A stretch of DNA of 64,000 nt. Origin: Sphingomicrobium flavum (lineage in GTDB: Bacteria > Pseudomonadota > Alphaproteobacteria > Sphingomonadales > Sphingomonadaceae). Position 1 is the stretch's first letter; every line of letters starts with the position of its first letter. The notes under the pieces were generated by a model that saw only the letters and a program-made list of their open reading frames with translations, had not been told where the DNA came from and did not search any database. Shown here one piece after another: positions 35,707-43,525 of the stretch. Position numbers and translations under genes: made by a program. Where the stretch lies: the NCBI RefSeq assembly GCF_024721605.1, contig NZ_CP102630.1:2046001-2110000 (forward strand), given 5' to 3'.

Positions 35707-36111
35707 TCAGTCTTTTTCGTCCTCGGCCTCGAAGTCGAGCGAGACCGAATTGACGCAATAGCGCAGCCCCGTCGGGCCAGGGCCGTCGGGGAAGACATGG
35801 CCAAGATGGCCATCGCAGGCTGAACAGCGGATTTCCACGCGGCTCATTCCGTGGCTTTCGTCGCGATGCTCGCTGATCGCGTCTTCCTCGGCCGGGGCGG
35901 TGAAGCTGGGCCAGCCGCATCCACTGTCGAACTTGCTCGACGAAGCGAACAATTTGGTGCCGCAGCCCGCGCAATAATATTCGCCGCCGCGCTTCTCGGT
36001 GTTGAGCGCGCCCGAAAAGGGCGGCTCGGTGCCCGCTTCGCGCAGGATTCGATATTGTTCGGGGGAAAGGCGGGCGCGCCATTCGGCGTCGGTCAGATGC
36101 TTGTCGGCCAT
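35707..36111 (-). CDS. msrB: Peptide-methionine (R)-S-oxide reductase MsrB
   Basis: 134 residues from ATG 36111. Zinc cysteines are at C47/C50 and C96/C99, GWPSF is at 66-70, and the catalytic Cys119 is in RYCVNSVSL. It has no signal peptide, so it repairs methionine-R-sulfoxide in the cytoplasm with thioredoxin. The open frame extends 20 residues upstream, but those are not family-like. Confidence 0.96.
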   Translation of the reverse strand: MADKHLTDAEWRARLSPEQYRILREAGTEPPFSGALNTEKRGGEYYCAGCGTKLFASSSKFDSGCGWPSFTAPAEEDAISEHRDESHGMSRVEIRCSACDGHLGHVFPDGPGPTGLRYCVNSVSLDFEAEDEKD

Positions 36112-36144
36112 GTCAGTCTTCAAACCCCCGTTTTCGCAAAAAGG

Positions 36145-36160
36145 TTGCGCGCGCATTAAC
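36145..36160 (+). promoter_or_regulatory. CtrA-like site 1, upstream of the first DUF4402 gene
   Basis: TTGC-N7-TTAAC fits the CtrA pattern TTAA-N7-TTAAC with two changes in the first half. It lies 38 bases before the ATG at 36198, between msrB and the DUF4402 gene. Confidence 0.35.
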
Positions 36161-36197
36161 CCTGTTTTCATGCATTTTGGCTAGAGCTTCGTCCATC

Positions 36198-36728
36198 ATG
36201 GGTCGAATTGCCCTTCTAATGATTGCGCTGTTGGCAGCCTTGCCGACGGCTTTCGTCGCGCCCAACACGGCCGCGGCGCAATGCCGCTTGTGCGATGAAG
36301 TGGAGACCCATGTCGACCCTGCCGACAAGGCGCAGCGCAGCGTCGGGCTCAGCATCGAGACCAGCCTGGATTTCGATCGCATCGTGCTGATCGGCGAGGG
36401 CGATGGCAGCGCCACGCTGGGCCCCGATGGCGAGCGCTTCACCGACGGTGTCGTCGCGGCGCTGTCGGGCCGGGCGATGGTCGGCAGCGTGATCATCCGC
36501 GGCGAAGCGGGACGCTATGTCTCGATCCGCATCCCCGAGGAGATCGAACTTCACACGACCGATGGCGCGCGCCTGCGGCTCAAGGCCATCACATCCGATC
36601 TGGAAGACTCGCCGCGGCTCGACGATGCGGGCGAATTGCGCTTCCGCTTTGGCGGCCAGCTGCTGATCGAGGGCGATGCCGAAGGCGATTATCGCGGGGA
36701 AATCCCGATTATCGCCGATTATCTCTAG
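36198..36728 (+). CDS. DUF4402 secreted protein (putative fibre subunit or adhesin)
   Basis: 176 residues from ATG 36198, with a signal peptide ending NTAAAQ. The mature part follows the DUF4402 scheme: SLDFDRIVLIGEGDGSATLGPDGER, GVVAALSGRAMVGSVIIRGEAGRYVSIRIPEEIEL, then a final ADGDYRGEIPIIADYL-like strand typical of donor-strand subunits. DUF4402 proteins are usually next to chaperone and usher genes and are thought to be pilus-like subunits. The chaperone and usher follow at 37.7 and 38.5 kb. Two cysteines at the start (CRLC) could form a disulfide. Confidence 0.85.
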   Translation: MGRIALLMIALLAALPTAFVAPNTAAAQCRLCDEVETHVDPADKAQRSVGLSIETSLDFDRIVLIGEGDGSATLGPDGERFTDGVVAALSGRAMVGSVIIRGEAGRYVSIRIPEEIELHTTDGARLRLKAITSDLEDSPRLDDAGELRFRFGGQLLIEGDAEGDYRGEIPIIADYL

Positions 36729-36754
36729 AAATCGGGTCCGATCCGGAAAAATCC

Positions 36755-36770
36755 CTAACGGCAAATTTAC
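36755..36770 (+). promoter_or_regulatory. CtrA-like site 2, upstream of the main pilin-like gene
   Basis: CTAA-N7-TTTAC, two changes from TTAA-N7-TTAAC, about 120 bases before the ATG at 36889. The 160-base gap also has a TTAATAAGG stretch; I see no terminator in it. Confidence 0.3.
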
Positions 36771-36888
36771 CATAGTCCTGAGCAAAGCCGTAAGCAGGTA
36801 GGGTTAATAAGGGCATCACGGATCGCCGGCCTGCCATGGCCTGGCAACCGGTCGAACCAAGAACTTTAGGACCAGTGGGGAATTTGTG

Positions 36889-37464
36889 ATGACCAACTTG
36901 AAGAAAATTGCTGCGGTGGCTCTCGCCGCGACTGCCCTGACCGCGACTCCGGCTTATGCCGCTCCCGTCAGCGACAATACGGGCAAGGCCCGCGTGACCA
37001 TCGTCAAGCCGCTGTCGATCGCCAAGGCCGGCGACCTCGACTTCGGTACCGTCGTTCTGCCCGCCACCGCCAGCGGCGCGTCGACCAGCCTGTCGATCGA
37101 TGCCACCTCGGGTGCCGTGATGACGCAGGATTGCGCCACTGACGGCTTCACCTGCTCGGTGGCCAACGGTGCGGCTGCCAGCAACATCACCTACACGCTG
37201 ACCGGCTCGAGCGTCGTCGAAGTCAATGTCGACATCCCCGCCTCGGTCCAGCTTGACCGCGTCGGCGGCGGCACCACCCCGGTGACGGTCTCGCTGACCA
37301 CCAGCCTGTCGAACACCGACACCGACACCAGCTATGATCTGTTCCTCTCCAATTCGGGCACGCCCGGCACCGACTTCTATGTCGGCGGCGACGTGACCAT
37401 CGGCGACGGCGTGGAAGACGGCGTCTATGAAGGCACCTTCACGGTCACGGCTGACTATCAGTAA
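36889..37464 (+). CDS. DUF4402 secreted protein, likely the major fibre subunit
   Basis: 191 residues from ATG 36889; a GTG at 36886 could start one residue earlier. A signal peptide ends TPAYA. The mature protein has the DUF4402 pattern: IVKPLSIAKAGDLDFGTVVLPATASGAS, a Cys pair (DCATDGFTCSVANG), and a C-terminal GVYEGTFTVTADYQ strand. It is rich in Thr, Ser, Gly and Asp, as in pilin-like subunits. It ends 68 bases before a transcription stop, so it may be made in large amounts separately from the chaperone and usher. Confidence 0.88.
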   Translation: MTNLKKIAAVALAATALTATPAYAAPVSDNTGKARVTIVKPLSIAKAGDLDFGTVVLPATASGASTSLSIDATSGAVMTQDCATDGFTCSVANGAAASNITYTLTGSSVVEVNVDIPASVQLDRVGGGTTPVTVSLTTSLSNTDTDTSYDLFLSNSGTPGTDFYVGGDVTIGDGVEDGVYEGTFTVTADYQ

Positions 37465-37504
37465 GCCGGATCCGCTGCGCCAGGCGTAGCGACCAGAAGA
37501 AATC

Positions 37505-37536
37505 GGGCGGCTTCCTGATCGGAGGCCGCCCTTTTT
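37505..37536 (+). terminator. Rho-independent terminator after the pilin-like gene
   Basis: GGGCGGCTTCC (37505-37515) / GGAGGCCGCCC (37521-37531), an 11-bp stem with one G-U pair and a 5-base loop, followed by five T. It separates the subunit gene from the chaperone-usher unit. Confidence 0.87.
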
Positions 37537-37575
37537 CATGGGCGCCCGCCAGCGCGCCCAGAAATCCGATCATGG

Positions 37576-37591
37576 TTTGCGGTTCGTTAAC
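37576..37591 (+). promoter_or_regulatory. CtrA-like site 3, upstream of the chaperone gene
   Basis: TTTG-N7-TTAAC followed by CAT. The second half TTAACCAT is a good CtrA half-site; the first half has two changes. It lies 68 bases before the chaperone ATG. Confidence 0.4.
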
Positions 37592-37658
37592 CATATTGGA
37601 CGAAAAGAGTCTCCGAAACGGCGCGATTTCTCCGCGCCCAACAGGAGCCTCGAATTTC

Positions 37659-38474
37659 ATGACCCACCATTTTCGACGTTTCGCGCTTGCTGCCACTGCC
37701 ATGGTCGCGCTTGCAGCGCCTGCCGCAAAGGCCGGTGTCGGCGACCTTCTTGTCGCGCCCACCCGGGTGATCCTCGAAGGCGGGAGGGGCACCGAAATCC
37801 TCCTCAACAATATCGGTGATGAAGAAGCGACCTACCGCATCACCGCCGAATTCCGCCGCATGGGAGAGGATGGCTCGCTCCAGGATGTCGAGCTGCCCAA
37901 CGAGCTGGAATCCGCCGCGCGCGACATGGTGGTGTTCGCGCCGCGCCGCATCACGCTGCCGCCCAAGCAGCCGCAGGCAATCCGCATCGCCGCGCGCGCG
38001 CCGGCCGGTCTGGCCGATGGCGAATATCGCGTCCATCTCCTGTTTCGCGCGATTCCCAAGCCGCGCGCGGTCGAAGCCGAAACCAAGAGCGAAGGATTGA
38101 GCTTTCGCCTGACGCCCGTCTATGGGGTCACCATCCCCGTCATCGTGCGGCTGGGCCGGCTCGATGTCGAAGCCGCGATCGCCGATGTGCGCGTTGCCGA
38201 TTATGGCGTACAGAAGGTCGTGGCGGTCGATATCACCCGCGCCGGCCAGCGTTCGACCTTCGGAACGCTCGCGGTGCTGAAAGCGGGTGAGGAAGAGCCC
38301 ATCGCCTTCCTCAACGGCGTCGCCATCTATCCCGAAGTGGGCCAGCGCACCGTCAACGTGCCGCTGCGCGCCGATTATGCAGGCGCGTTGGACGGTCCCG
38401 TGACGGTGGAATATCGCCTGCCGCAGGCCGAAGGCGGCGGCATCATCGCTTCGACGCAGACGACGCTGCGTTAG
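37659..38474 (+). CDS. Periplasmic fimbrial-type chaperone (PapD/FimC-like)
   Basis: 271 residues from ATG 37659, with AGGAG about 12 bases upstream and a signal peptide ending PAAKA. Two immunoglobulin-like domains are suggested: DLLVAPTRVILEGGRGTEILLNNIGDEEATYRI, then FAPRRITLPPKQPQAIRIAARAPAGLADGEYRVHLLFRAIP, the typical PxxQ/R pattern of the G strand, and VTIPVIVRLGRLDVEA for domain 2. It should cap the subunits by donor-strand complementation and deliver them to the usher, which lies 23 bases downstream. Confidence 0.88.
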   Translation: MTHHFRRFALAATAMVALAAPAAKAGVGDLLVAPTRVILEGGRGTEILLNNIGDEEATYRITAEFRRMGEDGSLQDVELPNELESAARDMVVFAPRRITLPPKQPQAIRIAARAPAGLADGEYRVHLLFRAIPKPRAVEAETKSEGLSFRLTPVYGVTIPVIVRLGRLDVEAAIADVRVADYGVQKVVAVDITRAGQRSTFGTLAVLKAGEEEPIAFLNGVAIYPEVGQRTVNVPLRADYAGALDGPVTVEYRLPQAEGGGIIASTQTTLR

Positions 38475-38497
38475 GGAAGATTGGGGGGAAAGCGGCA

Positions 38498-41200
38498 ATG
38501 CTGCGTCACCTGGCCCGATCGGTAATGGCGCTCTCGGCCCTGTGGGCCGCGAGCGCCGCTGCCGCGTCGGAAGACAGCCCGGTGACCGCCCGCTGGACCG
38601 CGGATCCCGAAGAGCAATTTCTTCTCGACATGCGCATCCGCGACAAGATGCTGGGCGATGGCGTGCGCGCCTACGATACCCCGCATGGGCCCTGCGTGGT
38701 TTTGGGCGATTTCCTGACCGCGCTCGATGTTCCGATGCAGCTCGACATGGCAGACCAGCGCGCATCGGGCTGGGCATTCGAGGAAGCCAACCAGATCGTC
38801 ATCGACCGCGGCGCCGGTAGTGTGTCGATCAAAAGCAATCGCAAATCAATTGCAACAAACGATATCATCGACGTCCCCGAAGGCTGGTGTGTCGATCCCG
38901 CCGCATTGGCCGACTGGTTCGGGCTGGGCGTGCGCGCGAATATGGCCGGCTCGGTCCTGTCGCTCGAAAGCGAGGCGAAATTGCCGGTCGAACTGGCGAT
39001 CGAGCGCCGCAAACGCGCCGAACGCCTCTCGCAGCGTGCGTCCTACGACATGGAAAGCCTGCCGCAGGTCAAACTGCCCTACCGCCTGTGGCGCACCCCT
39101 GCGATCGATGTCGTCGTGTCGGGCGGTGCCGCCTATTCCGACCGCAACGGCTCCAAGTTCGACCGCAACGTGTCTGTCTATGCCTCTGGCGAAATTGCCA
39201 AAATGTCCTTTGACGCGCGGCTGACCACCTCGCCTAGCGCAAATGGCGGGCTGCTGCGCATGCGTGCTTACCGCTCCGACATGGATGGCGAATTGCTGGG
39301 GCCGCTGGGCGCCACCCATTTCGAAATGGGCGACCTGGTGGTCGGCGCGACCGGCGTCGGCAATGTTTCGGGCGGCGGGCGCGGCGCGATGGTGACCAAC
39401 CGGCCGCTCCGCCGTCTCGCGCAATTCGATCTGGTCAGCTTCGATGGGGAATTGCCCGCTGGCTGGGACGCCGAGCTTTATCGCAACGGGCAATTGCTCG
39501 GATTTGCCTCGCCCAACGCGCAGGGGCGGTATGAGTTTAATGATATTGCTTTGCAATATGGACAAAATGACATTGAAATAATTCTGTACGGCCCGCAGGG
39601 GCAGGTGCGAAAACGGGTAGAGGAGGTGCTGGTCGGCGACCAGCTCATCCCGCCCGGAGAGACATGGTATTTTGCCAGCGCGAGCCAGCCGGGTCGCGAA
39701 TTGCTGCAATTTGGCGATAGCGGCACCAATGCCGACCAGGTCCGCGCGCAGGCGACCGTGGCGCTCGACCATGGGGTGGACAAGCGCATGTCGGTGGGCA
39801 TGCTGGCGCAGAGCCTGCTGCTCGAAGACGAGACGCTGACCTATGTCGAAGGTGCGGTGCGCCGCACGATCGGCAATGCGATGGTCGAACTGACAGCCGC
39901 GCTCACCGACAAGGGCGGCCAGCGCTACCGCGCCCGCGCTATCGGACGCATCGGCGAGGTGAGCCTGAGCGCACAATCGGTGATTTCCGACGATTTCCGC
40001 CTCACTGCGCGCCAATCGCCGCTGGTGCAGGAACATGGCCTGTCCGCCAGCGTGCCGCTTAAGCTGGGCAAACGCACCGTGCCGATCACCGCGACGACCA
40101 GCTATCGCAAATATGAGGATGGCTCGAGCGCGCTGTCGGCGGCCGGGCGCATCAACGTCATGGTCGACCGCTTCAATCTGGCGACCGAGCTCGACTGGGA
40201 GCGCCAGCGCTTCGACGGCCTCACGCCGGCGCGCGAGCGGCTTGCTGCGCGCTTCGTGGGCTCGGGGCGGATCGGCGATGTGCGCGTGCAGGGCGACGTC
40301 GATTGGAACGTCACCGGCGGCGGCGGGGTCACCCGCGCCGGCGTCAACGCCTATTGGAGCCAGTCCGAAACGGTCGATTGGGACGCCGGGCTGGTCTGGG
40401 AGCCCTCGGCCGACCGCGTGCGGGCACGGGTTGGCCATATCCGCAAATTCGATTTTGCCTCGGTCGCCCTGACCGCCGAAGCCGCCAGCGATGGAAGCGT
40501 CGCGGCGGGTTTCAACATGGCCTTTTCGATCGATGCGCCCGGCGGCAGCTTCCGCCCTACGTCGCAGACGCTGGCGCGCACGGGCGCCATCGAAGCGCTC
40601 ATCTTCCGCGACGATAATGGCAACGGCCTTCGCGATGAAGGCGAGCCGCTGCAGAAGGGCGCGACGCTGACCGCAGGCCAATATGCGACCGAGCAGGAAA
40701 GCGGCGATGACGGCATGATCCGCATGGCCGGCCTTCAGGGCCACACGCCCGTGGCGGTCGGCGTCGACACCTCGATGCTGGCCGATCCCACGCTGGTGCC
40801 GAGCGACAAATTGCGCGTCGTCACGCCGCGCCCGGGGGTGACGGCAAAGCTCGTCATTCCGCTGGTCGGTTCGGGTGAGGTCGAAGGCATGCTGCTGGGC
40901 GTCAGCGGGCTGCCCAAGGAAGGCGTTGAACTGCAGCTGGTCGACATGCAGGGCAAGACGGTCAGCTCTACCCGCACCGCCTTCGATGGCTATTTCCTGT
41001 TCGAAAAGGTCGCTTATGGCGATTATCGCGTGCGGCTTGCCACCGCCTCGGCGACCTTCCTCCAGGCGCGGCTGGTCCATGACGACCTGGTCACGGTCAG
41101 CCCCGACAAGCCCTATCTCAGGATCGGCACGATCACGCTGGATGATGCGCGCCCCGAAATCGCCCAGGCAGGCGCCGTGCCGGAGCTGGCACTGGACTGA
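38498..41200 (+). CDS. Outer-membrane usher-like protein with a C-terminal carboxypeptidase-regulatory-like part
   Basis: 900 residues with a signal peptide (to about AAAAS). The first 170 residues may form the periplasmic N-domain with GPCVVLGDFLTALDVPM. A long central barrel-like part (about 190-680) shows alternating strands and an FDLVSFDGELPAGWDAELYRNGQLLGFASPNAQGRYEFNDIAL plug-like segment typical of FimD/PapC ushers. The C-terminal part has a calcium-loop-like FRDDNGNGLRDEGEPL and a carboxypeptidase-regulatory-like VSGLPKEGVELQLVDMQGKTVSSTRTAFDGYF. It would export DUF4402 subunits. Two A/T-rich patches interrupt its normal codon use. Confidence 0.85.
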   Translation: MLRHLARSVMALSALWAASAAAASEDSPVTARWTADPEEQFLLDMRIRDKMLGDGVRAYDTPHGPCVVLGDFLTALDVPMQLDMADQRASGWAFEEANQIVIDRGAGSVSIKSNRKSIATNDIIDVPEGWCVDPAALADWFGLGVRANMAGSVLSLESEAKLPVELAIERRKRAERLSQRASYDMESLPQVKLPYRLWRTPAIDVVVSGGAAYSDRNGSKFDRNVSVYASGEIAKMSFDARLTTSPSANGGLLRMRAYRSDMDGELLGPLGATHFEMGDLVVGATGVGNVSGGGRGAMVTNRPLRRLAQFDLVSFDGELPAGWDAELYRNGQLLGFASPNAQGRYEFNDIALQYGQNDIEIILYGPQGQVRKRVEEVLVGDQLIPPGETWYFASASQPGRELLQFGDSGTNADQVRAQATVALDHGVDKRMSVGMLAQSLLLEDETLTYVEGAVRRTIGNAMVELTAALTDKGGQRYRARAIGRIGEVSLSAQSVISDDFRLTARQSPLVQEHGLSASVPLKLGKRTVPITATTSYRKYEDGSSALSAAGRINVMVDRFNLATELDWERQRFDGLTPARERLAARFVGSGRIGDVRVQGDVDWNVTGGGGVTRAGVNAYWSQSETVDWDAGLVWEPSADRVRARVGHIRKFDFASVALTAEAASDGSVAAGFNMAFSIDAPGGSFRPTSQTLARTGAIEALIFRDDNGNGLRDEGEPLQKGATLTAGQYATEQESGDDGMIRMAGLQGHTPVAVGVDTSMLADPTLVPSDKLRVVTPRPGVTAKLVIPLVGSGEVEGMLLGVSGLPKEGVELQLVDMQGKTVSSTRTAFDGYFLFEKVAYGDYRVRLATASATFLQARLVHDDLVTVSPDKPYLRIGTITLDDARPEIAQAGAVPELALD

Positions 41201-41215
41201 GATTTTCGGGAAAAA

Positions 41216-41302
41216 TGGTGCGGTCGAGAAGACTCGAACTTCCACGGCCTTTCGGCCACAACGACCTCAACGTTGCGCGTCTACCAATTCCGCCACGACC
41301 GC
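41216..41302 (-). tRNA. tRNA-Leu (anticodon GAG)
   Basis: Read on the minus strand this is an 87-base class II tRNA. The acceptor arms pair GCGGTCG with CGACCGC, the D-arm is present, the anticodon stem CAACG/CGTTG has the loop TTGAGGT (anticodon GAG), the variable arm TGGCCGAAAGGCCG forms a long hairpin, the T-arm contains GTTCGAGTC, and CCA is encoded. It lies 15 bases after the usher gene, on the opposite strand. Confidence 0.97.
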
Positions 41303-41313
41303 ACATTTGAACC

Positions 41314-41371
41314 CATCGGGCCGTGCGCCCGATGCTTGGTAGGCGCGCCCTCTAGCAAAGGCCTAGAGGGC
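41314..41371. repeat. Two adjacent perfect inverted repeats upstream of tRNA-Leu
   Basis: CATCGGGC (41314-41321)/GCCCGATG (41327-41334) and GCCCTCTAG (41347-41355)/CTAGAGGGC (41363-41371) are perfect 8- and 9-bp hairpins in the 155-base gap between tRNA-Leu and the small secreted gene. No T run follows either on either strand, so they are not simple terminators. The rest of the gap holds only CtrA-like site 4. Confidence 0.6.
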
Positions 41372-41410
41372 TGGCAACGCCCGATTTTCCGATCCATTTC
41401 GGGACAATCC

Positions 41411-41426
41411 CTAACAGTCTCTTAAC
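41411..41426 (+). promoter_or_regulatory. CtrA-like site 4, upstream of a small secreted protein gene
   Basis: CTAA-N7-TTAAC followed by CAT, one change from TTAA-N7-TTAAC, making it the best of the four. It lies 32 bases before the ATG at 41458. Confidence 0.45.
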
Positions 41427-41457
41427 CATAAGCCGGCTTCAGGCGTATGGTATTGAT

Positions 41458-41700
41458 ATGGTCATCCTGATCGCCCTGTCCCTTGCGGCCCCGCCCGCCC
41501 TGCCGCCCCAGGCGTCGCCCCGCGCGCGCCAGGCGACCGAACGGGTGCGTTCGCATGCGCGGGCCAGCGTACGCATCGTGCGCCCCTACCGGCTCGAAGT
41601 CGGCAAGGCGCATGCCGCGCCGGGGGCATCGCGGCGCAAGACGCAAATTACGGGTCCCGGCGGCGCGCGCCTGGACGCAATATTGGTGGAATTCGAATAG
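41458..41700 (+). CDS. Small secreted hypothetical protein
   Basis: 80 residues. A short hydrophobic N-terminus (MVILIALSLAAPPA) may be a signal peptide, followed by a basic, Arg/Ala-rich stretch RARQATERVRSHARASVRIVRPYRLEVGKAH. I recognise no domain. A CtrA-like site and the absence of any other gene in the gap support it, but the ribosome site is not clear. Small proteins with RASVRIVRP-like cores occur in sphingomonads. It ends just before the convergent zinc-ribbon gene. Confidence 0.55.
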   Translation: MVILIALSLAAPPALPPQASPRARQATERVRSHARASVRIVRPYRLEVGKAHAAPGASRRKTQITGPGGARLDAILVEFE

Positions 41701-41706
41701 GCTGGC

Positions 41707-42717
41707 CTAGTCGGCCTGTTCCTCAAAGGTCACGCTCAGCTCGTTCCCGCCCGGCGGCATGTCGGTCTGCACATTGTTGAAGGTCGCGCTTTCGCCCGGC
41801 CCCAGTGTGGCGCGCGGTGGCTGGATCGTCCACTGGTGGACAATCTGGCCGGCGGAATCACGCACATATGCGTGCAGCATCGGCACCTCCTGCGTGGCAT
41901 CGGTCGGGTTGATGACGCGCCCGCTGACGGTCAGCAGTTCGTTCCCGCTCGGCAAGGCTTCGCGCGTATGCGGGTCGAGCAGCATCTGCAGCGGAGTCTC
42001 GGTCTGCGCCTTGACCAGGCCAACCTGCTGCTTGAGGCTGTCGGGCGCCAGGAAATAGAAAGCCGCCGCCGCCGCGCCGACCAGCAGCAACAGCCCCATC
42101 AGGATCAGCCCGCCGCGCTTCTTGGGCTCTTCCTCTTCCTCATAATGTTCGGTGACGAAGCCGAAATCCTGCGTTTCGTGCACGTCGGCTTCGGCTTCGG
42201 CTTCGGGCTGCACGATTGGCGCAGGCTCGTCGACCGGATCGGTGGAGAAGCTGGGCTGGGGCAGGTCGGCCTGCTCGTCTGCAACCGGCCAACTGTCATC
42301 GACAGGTTCGACATCGGGCGTTTCGGGCGGCGGGGGAATATCCTCTTCAGCCTCGGGCAGTGCAGGCGGGGTGATGCTGAAGCTGGCGCGATAGGTGCCG
42401 GGCATGGTGGCATCGGCCAGCGCATCGTCCTCGTCGGGCATGTCGTCGACCGGCTCGCTCACCGGCGCTGCGGGCTCGTCTGCGTCGTAGCTGGCCGCCG
42501 AAACATCCCCCGCCTCCGCCTCGGGCACCGGCTCGTCGGCGGGCGGCATGGCCGCATCATCGACCAGCGGCGCTTCGGCCTCGGCTTGCGTCAGTTCATC
42601 GGGATCCTGGTGCCAGCTATGCTTGCAGCTGGCGCAGCGGACCTTGCGACCGCCGGGCGGGATGGCGCCGTCCTTGACGACATAGCGGGTGCTGCAGGAT
42701 GGGCAGGTTAAGATCAT
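41707..42717 (-). CDS. Zinc-ribbon (MJ0042-type) membrane protein with a DUF3426-like C-terminus
   Basis: 336 residues from ATG 42717. The N-terminal MJ0042 zinc ribbon is MILTCPSCSTRYVV with C5, C8, C28 and C31. An acidic disordered region (about 45-195) follows, then one membrane helix GGLILMGLLLLVGAAAAAFYF (about 205-227), then a C-terminal domain with LLTVSGRVINPTDATQEVPMLHAYVRDSAGQIVHQWTI, like DUF3426. The orientation would put the ribbon in the cytoplasm. It diverges from ftsE, an arrangement common in sphingomonads. The function is unknown. Confidence 0.85.
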   Translation of the reverse strand: MILTCPSCSTRYVVKDGAIPPGGRKVRCASCKHSWHQDPDELTQAEAEAPLVDDAAMPPADEPVPEAEAGDVSAASYDADEPAAPVSEPVDDMPDEDDALADATMPGTYRASFSITPPALPEAEEDIPPPPETPDVEPVDDSWPVADEQADLPQPSFSTDPVDEPAPIVQPEAEAEADVHETQDFGFVTEHYEEEEEPKKRGGLILMGLLLLVGAAAAAFYFLAPDSLKQQVGLVKAQTETPLQMLLDPHTREALPSGNELLTVSGRVINPTDATQEVPMLHAYVRDSAGQIVHQWTIQPPRATLGPGESATFNNVQTDMPPGGNELSVTFEEQAD

Positions 42718-42826
42718 GTTGTCCCCGTCTCGTTTGTCGGGGAGTAACAACAAGTTTTGCATATTGGCAAGCATCGTGCGCCTGTGCGAGTCATAGGGGA
42801 GCCGGAAAGAGGGTGGGGACAAAGGG

Positions 42827-43525
42827 TTGATCGTCTCGTTCGAACAGGTTGGACTGCGCTACGGCACCGGGGCCGAGGTTCTTTGCGACCTCGAGTTCAA
42901 GCTGGCCGAGGGCGGGCTCTATTTCCTGACCGGGCCTTCGGGCGCGGGCAAGACGTCGCTCTTGAAACTGCTCTATCTCGCCCAGCGCCCCACGCGCGGT
43001 CGCATCACTTTGTTCGGCCAGCCGCTCGACAGCCTCGATCGCGAAGCGCTGCCCGCATTGAGGCGGCGGATCGGGATCGTCTATCAGGATTTCCGGCTGA
43101 TCGATCATCTGTCCGCCTATGACAATGTCGCGCTGCCGCTGCGCGTTGCCGGCCATGCCGAAGAGGATATCGCCACCGCGACCGAGGAAATGCTGGGCTG
43201 GGTCGGCCTGTCCGATCGCGCCGCCGCACGTCCGCCCACCCTGTCGGGCGGTGAGCAGCAGCGCGTTGCCATCGCCCGTGCGGTGATCGGTCGGCCCGAT
43301 CTGCTCGTCGCAGACGAGCCAACCGGTAATGTCGATGCGGAAATGGCGCGGCGGCTGATGCACCTGTTTGGCGCCTTGAACCGGCTCGGCACCACGGTGG
43401 TCATCGCCACCCATGATATCGGCCTGATCGGCGAGACCAAGGGCGCAACCATGATCCGGCTGGAAAAAGGCCAGGTCGTCGATCCTACCGGTGCGCTCGC
43501 CCATCCGCCGAGGAGGGAGCCATGA
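42827..43525 (+). CDS. ftsE: Cell division ATP-binding protein FtsE
   Basis: 232 residues from a proposed TTG at 42827, chosen because IVSFEQVGLRY begins the family pattern; no ATG fits nearby. ABC motifs are Walker A GPSGAGKTS near 36-44, Q-loop VYQDFRLIDHLSAYDNV, signature LSGGEQQRVAIARAV near 139-153, and Walker B LLVADEPTGNVD. With FtsX it controls peptidoglycan hydrolases at the septum. It overlaps ftsX by four bases. Confidence 0.94.
   Translation: MIVSFEQVGLRYGTGAEVLCDLEFKLAEGGLYFLTGPSGAGKTSLLKLLYLAQRPTRGRITLFGQPLDSLDREALPALRRRIGIVYQDFRLIDHLSAYDNVALPLRVAGHAEEDIATATEEMLGWVGLSDRAAARPPTLSGGEQQRVAIARAVIGRPDLLVADEPTGNVDAEMARRLMHLFGALNRLGTTVVIATHDIGLIGETKGATMIRLEKGQVVDPTGALAHPPRREP

Noticed and set aside
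36729-36888. A possible c-di-GMP (GEMM-type) riboswitch before the pilin-like gene (GCAAAGCC and GGTAGGG present)
   Set aside because: The conserved junction and the second stem of that riboswitch class cannot be formed from the surrounding bases; only isolated words match.
38846-41245. A 799-residue minus-strand frame opposite the usher gene
   Set aside because: It has no recognisable domain, runs into tRNA-Leu, and the usher frame shows a signal peptide and family motifs.
42827-42829. A frameshift at the ftsE start because no ATG is present
   Set aside because: The family's first residues follow directly after an in-frame TTG, which is an allowed start; no frame change is needed.
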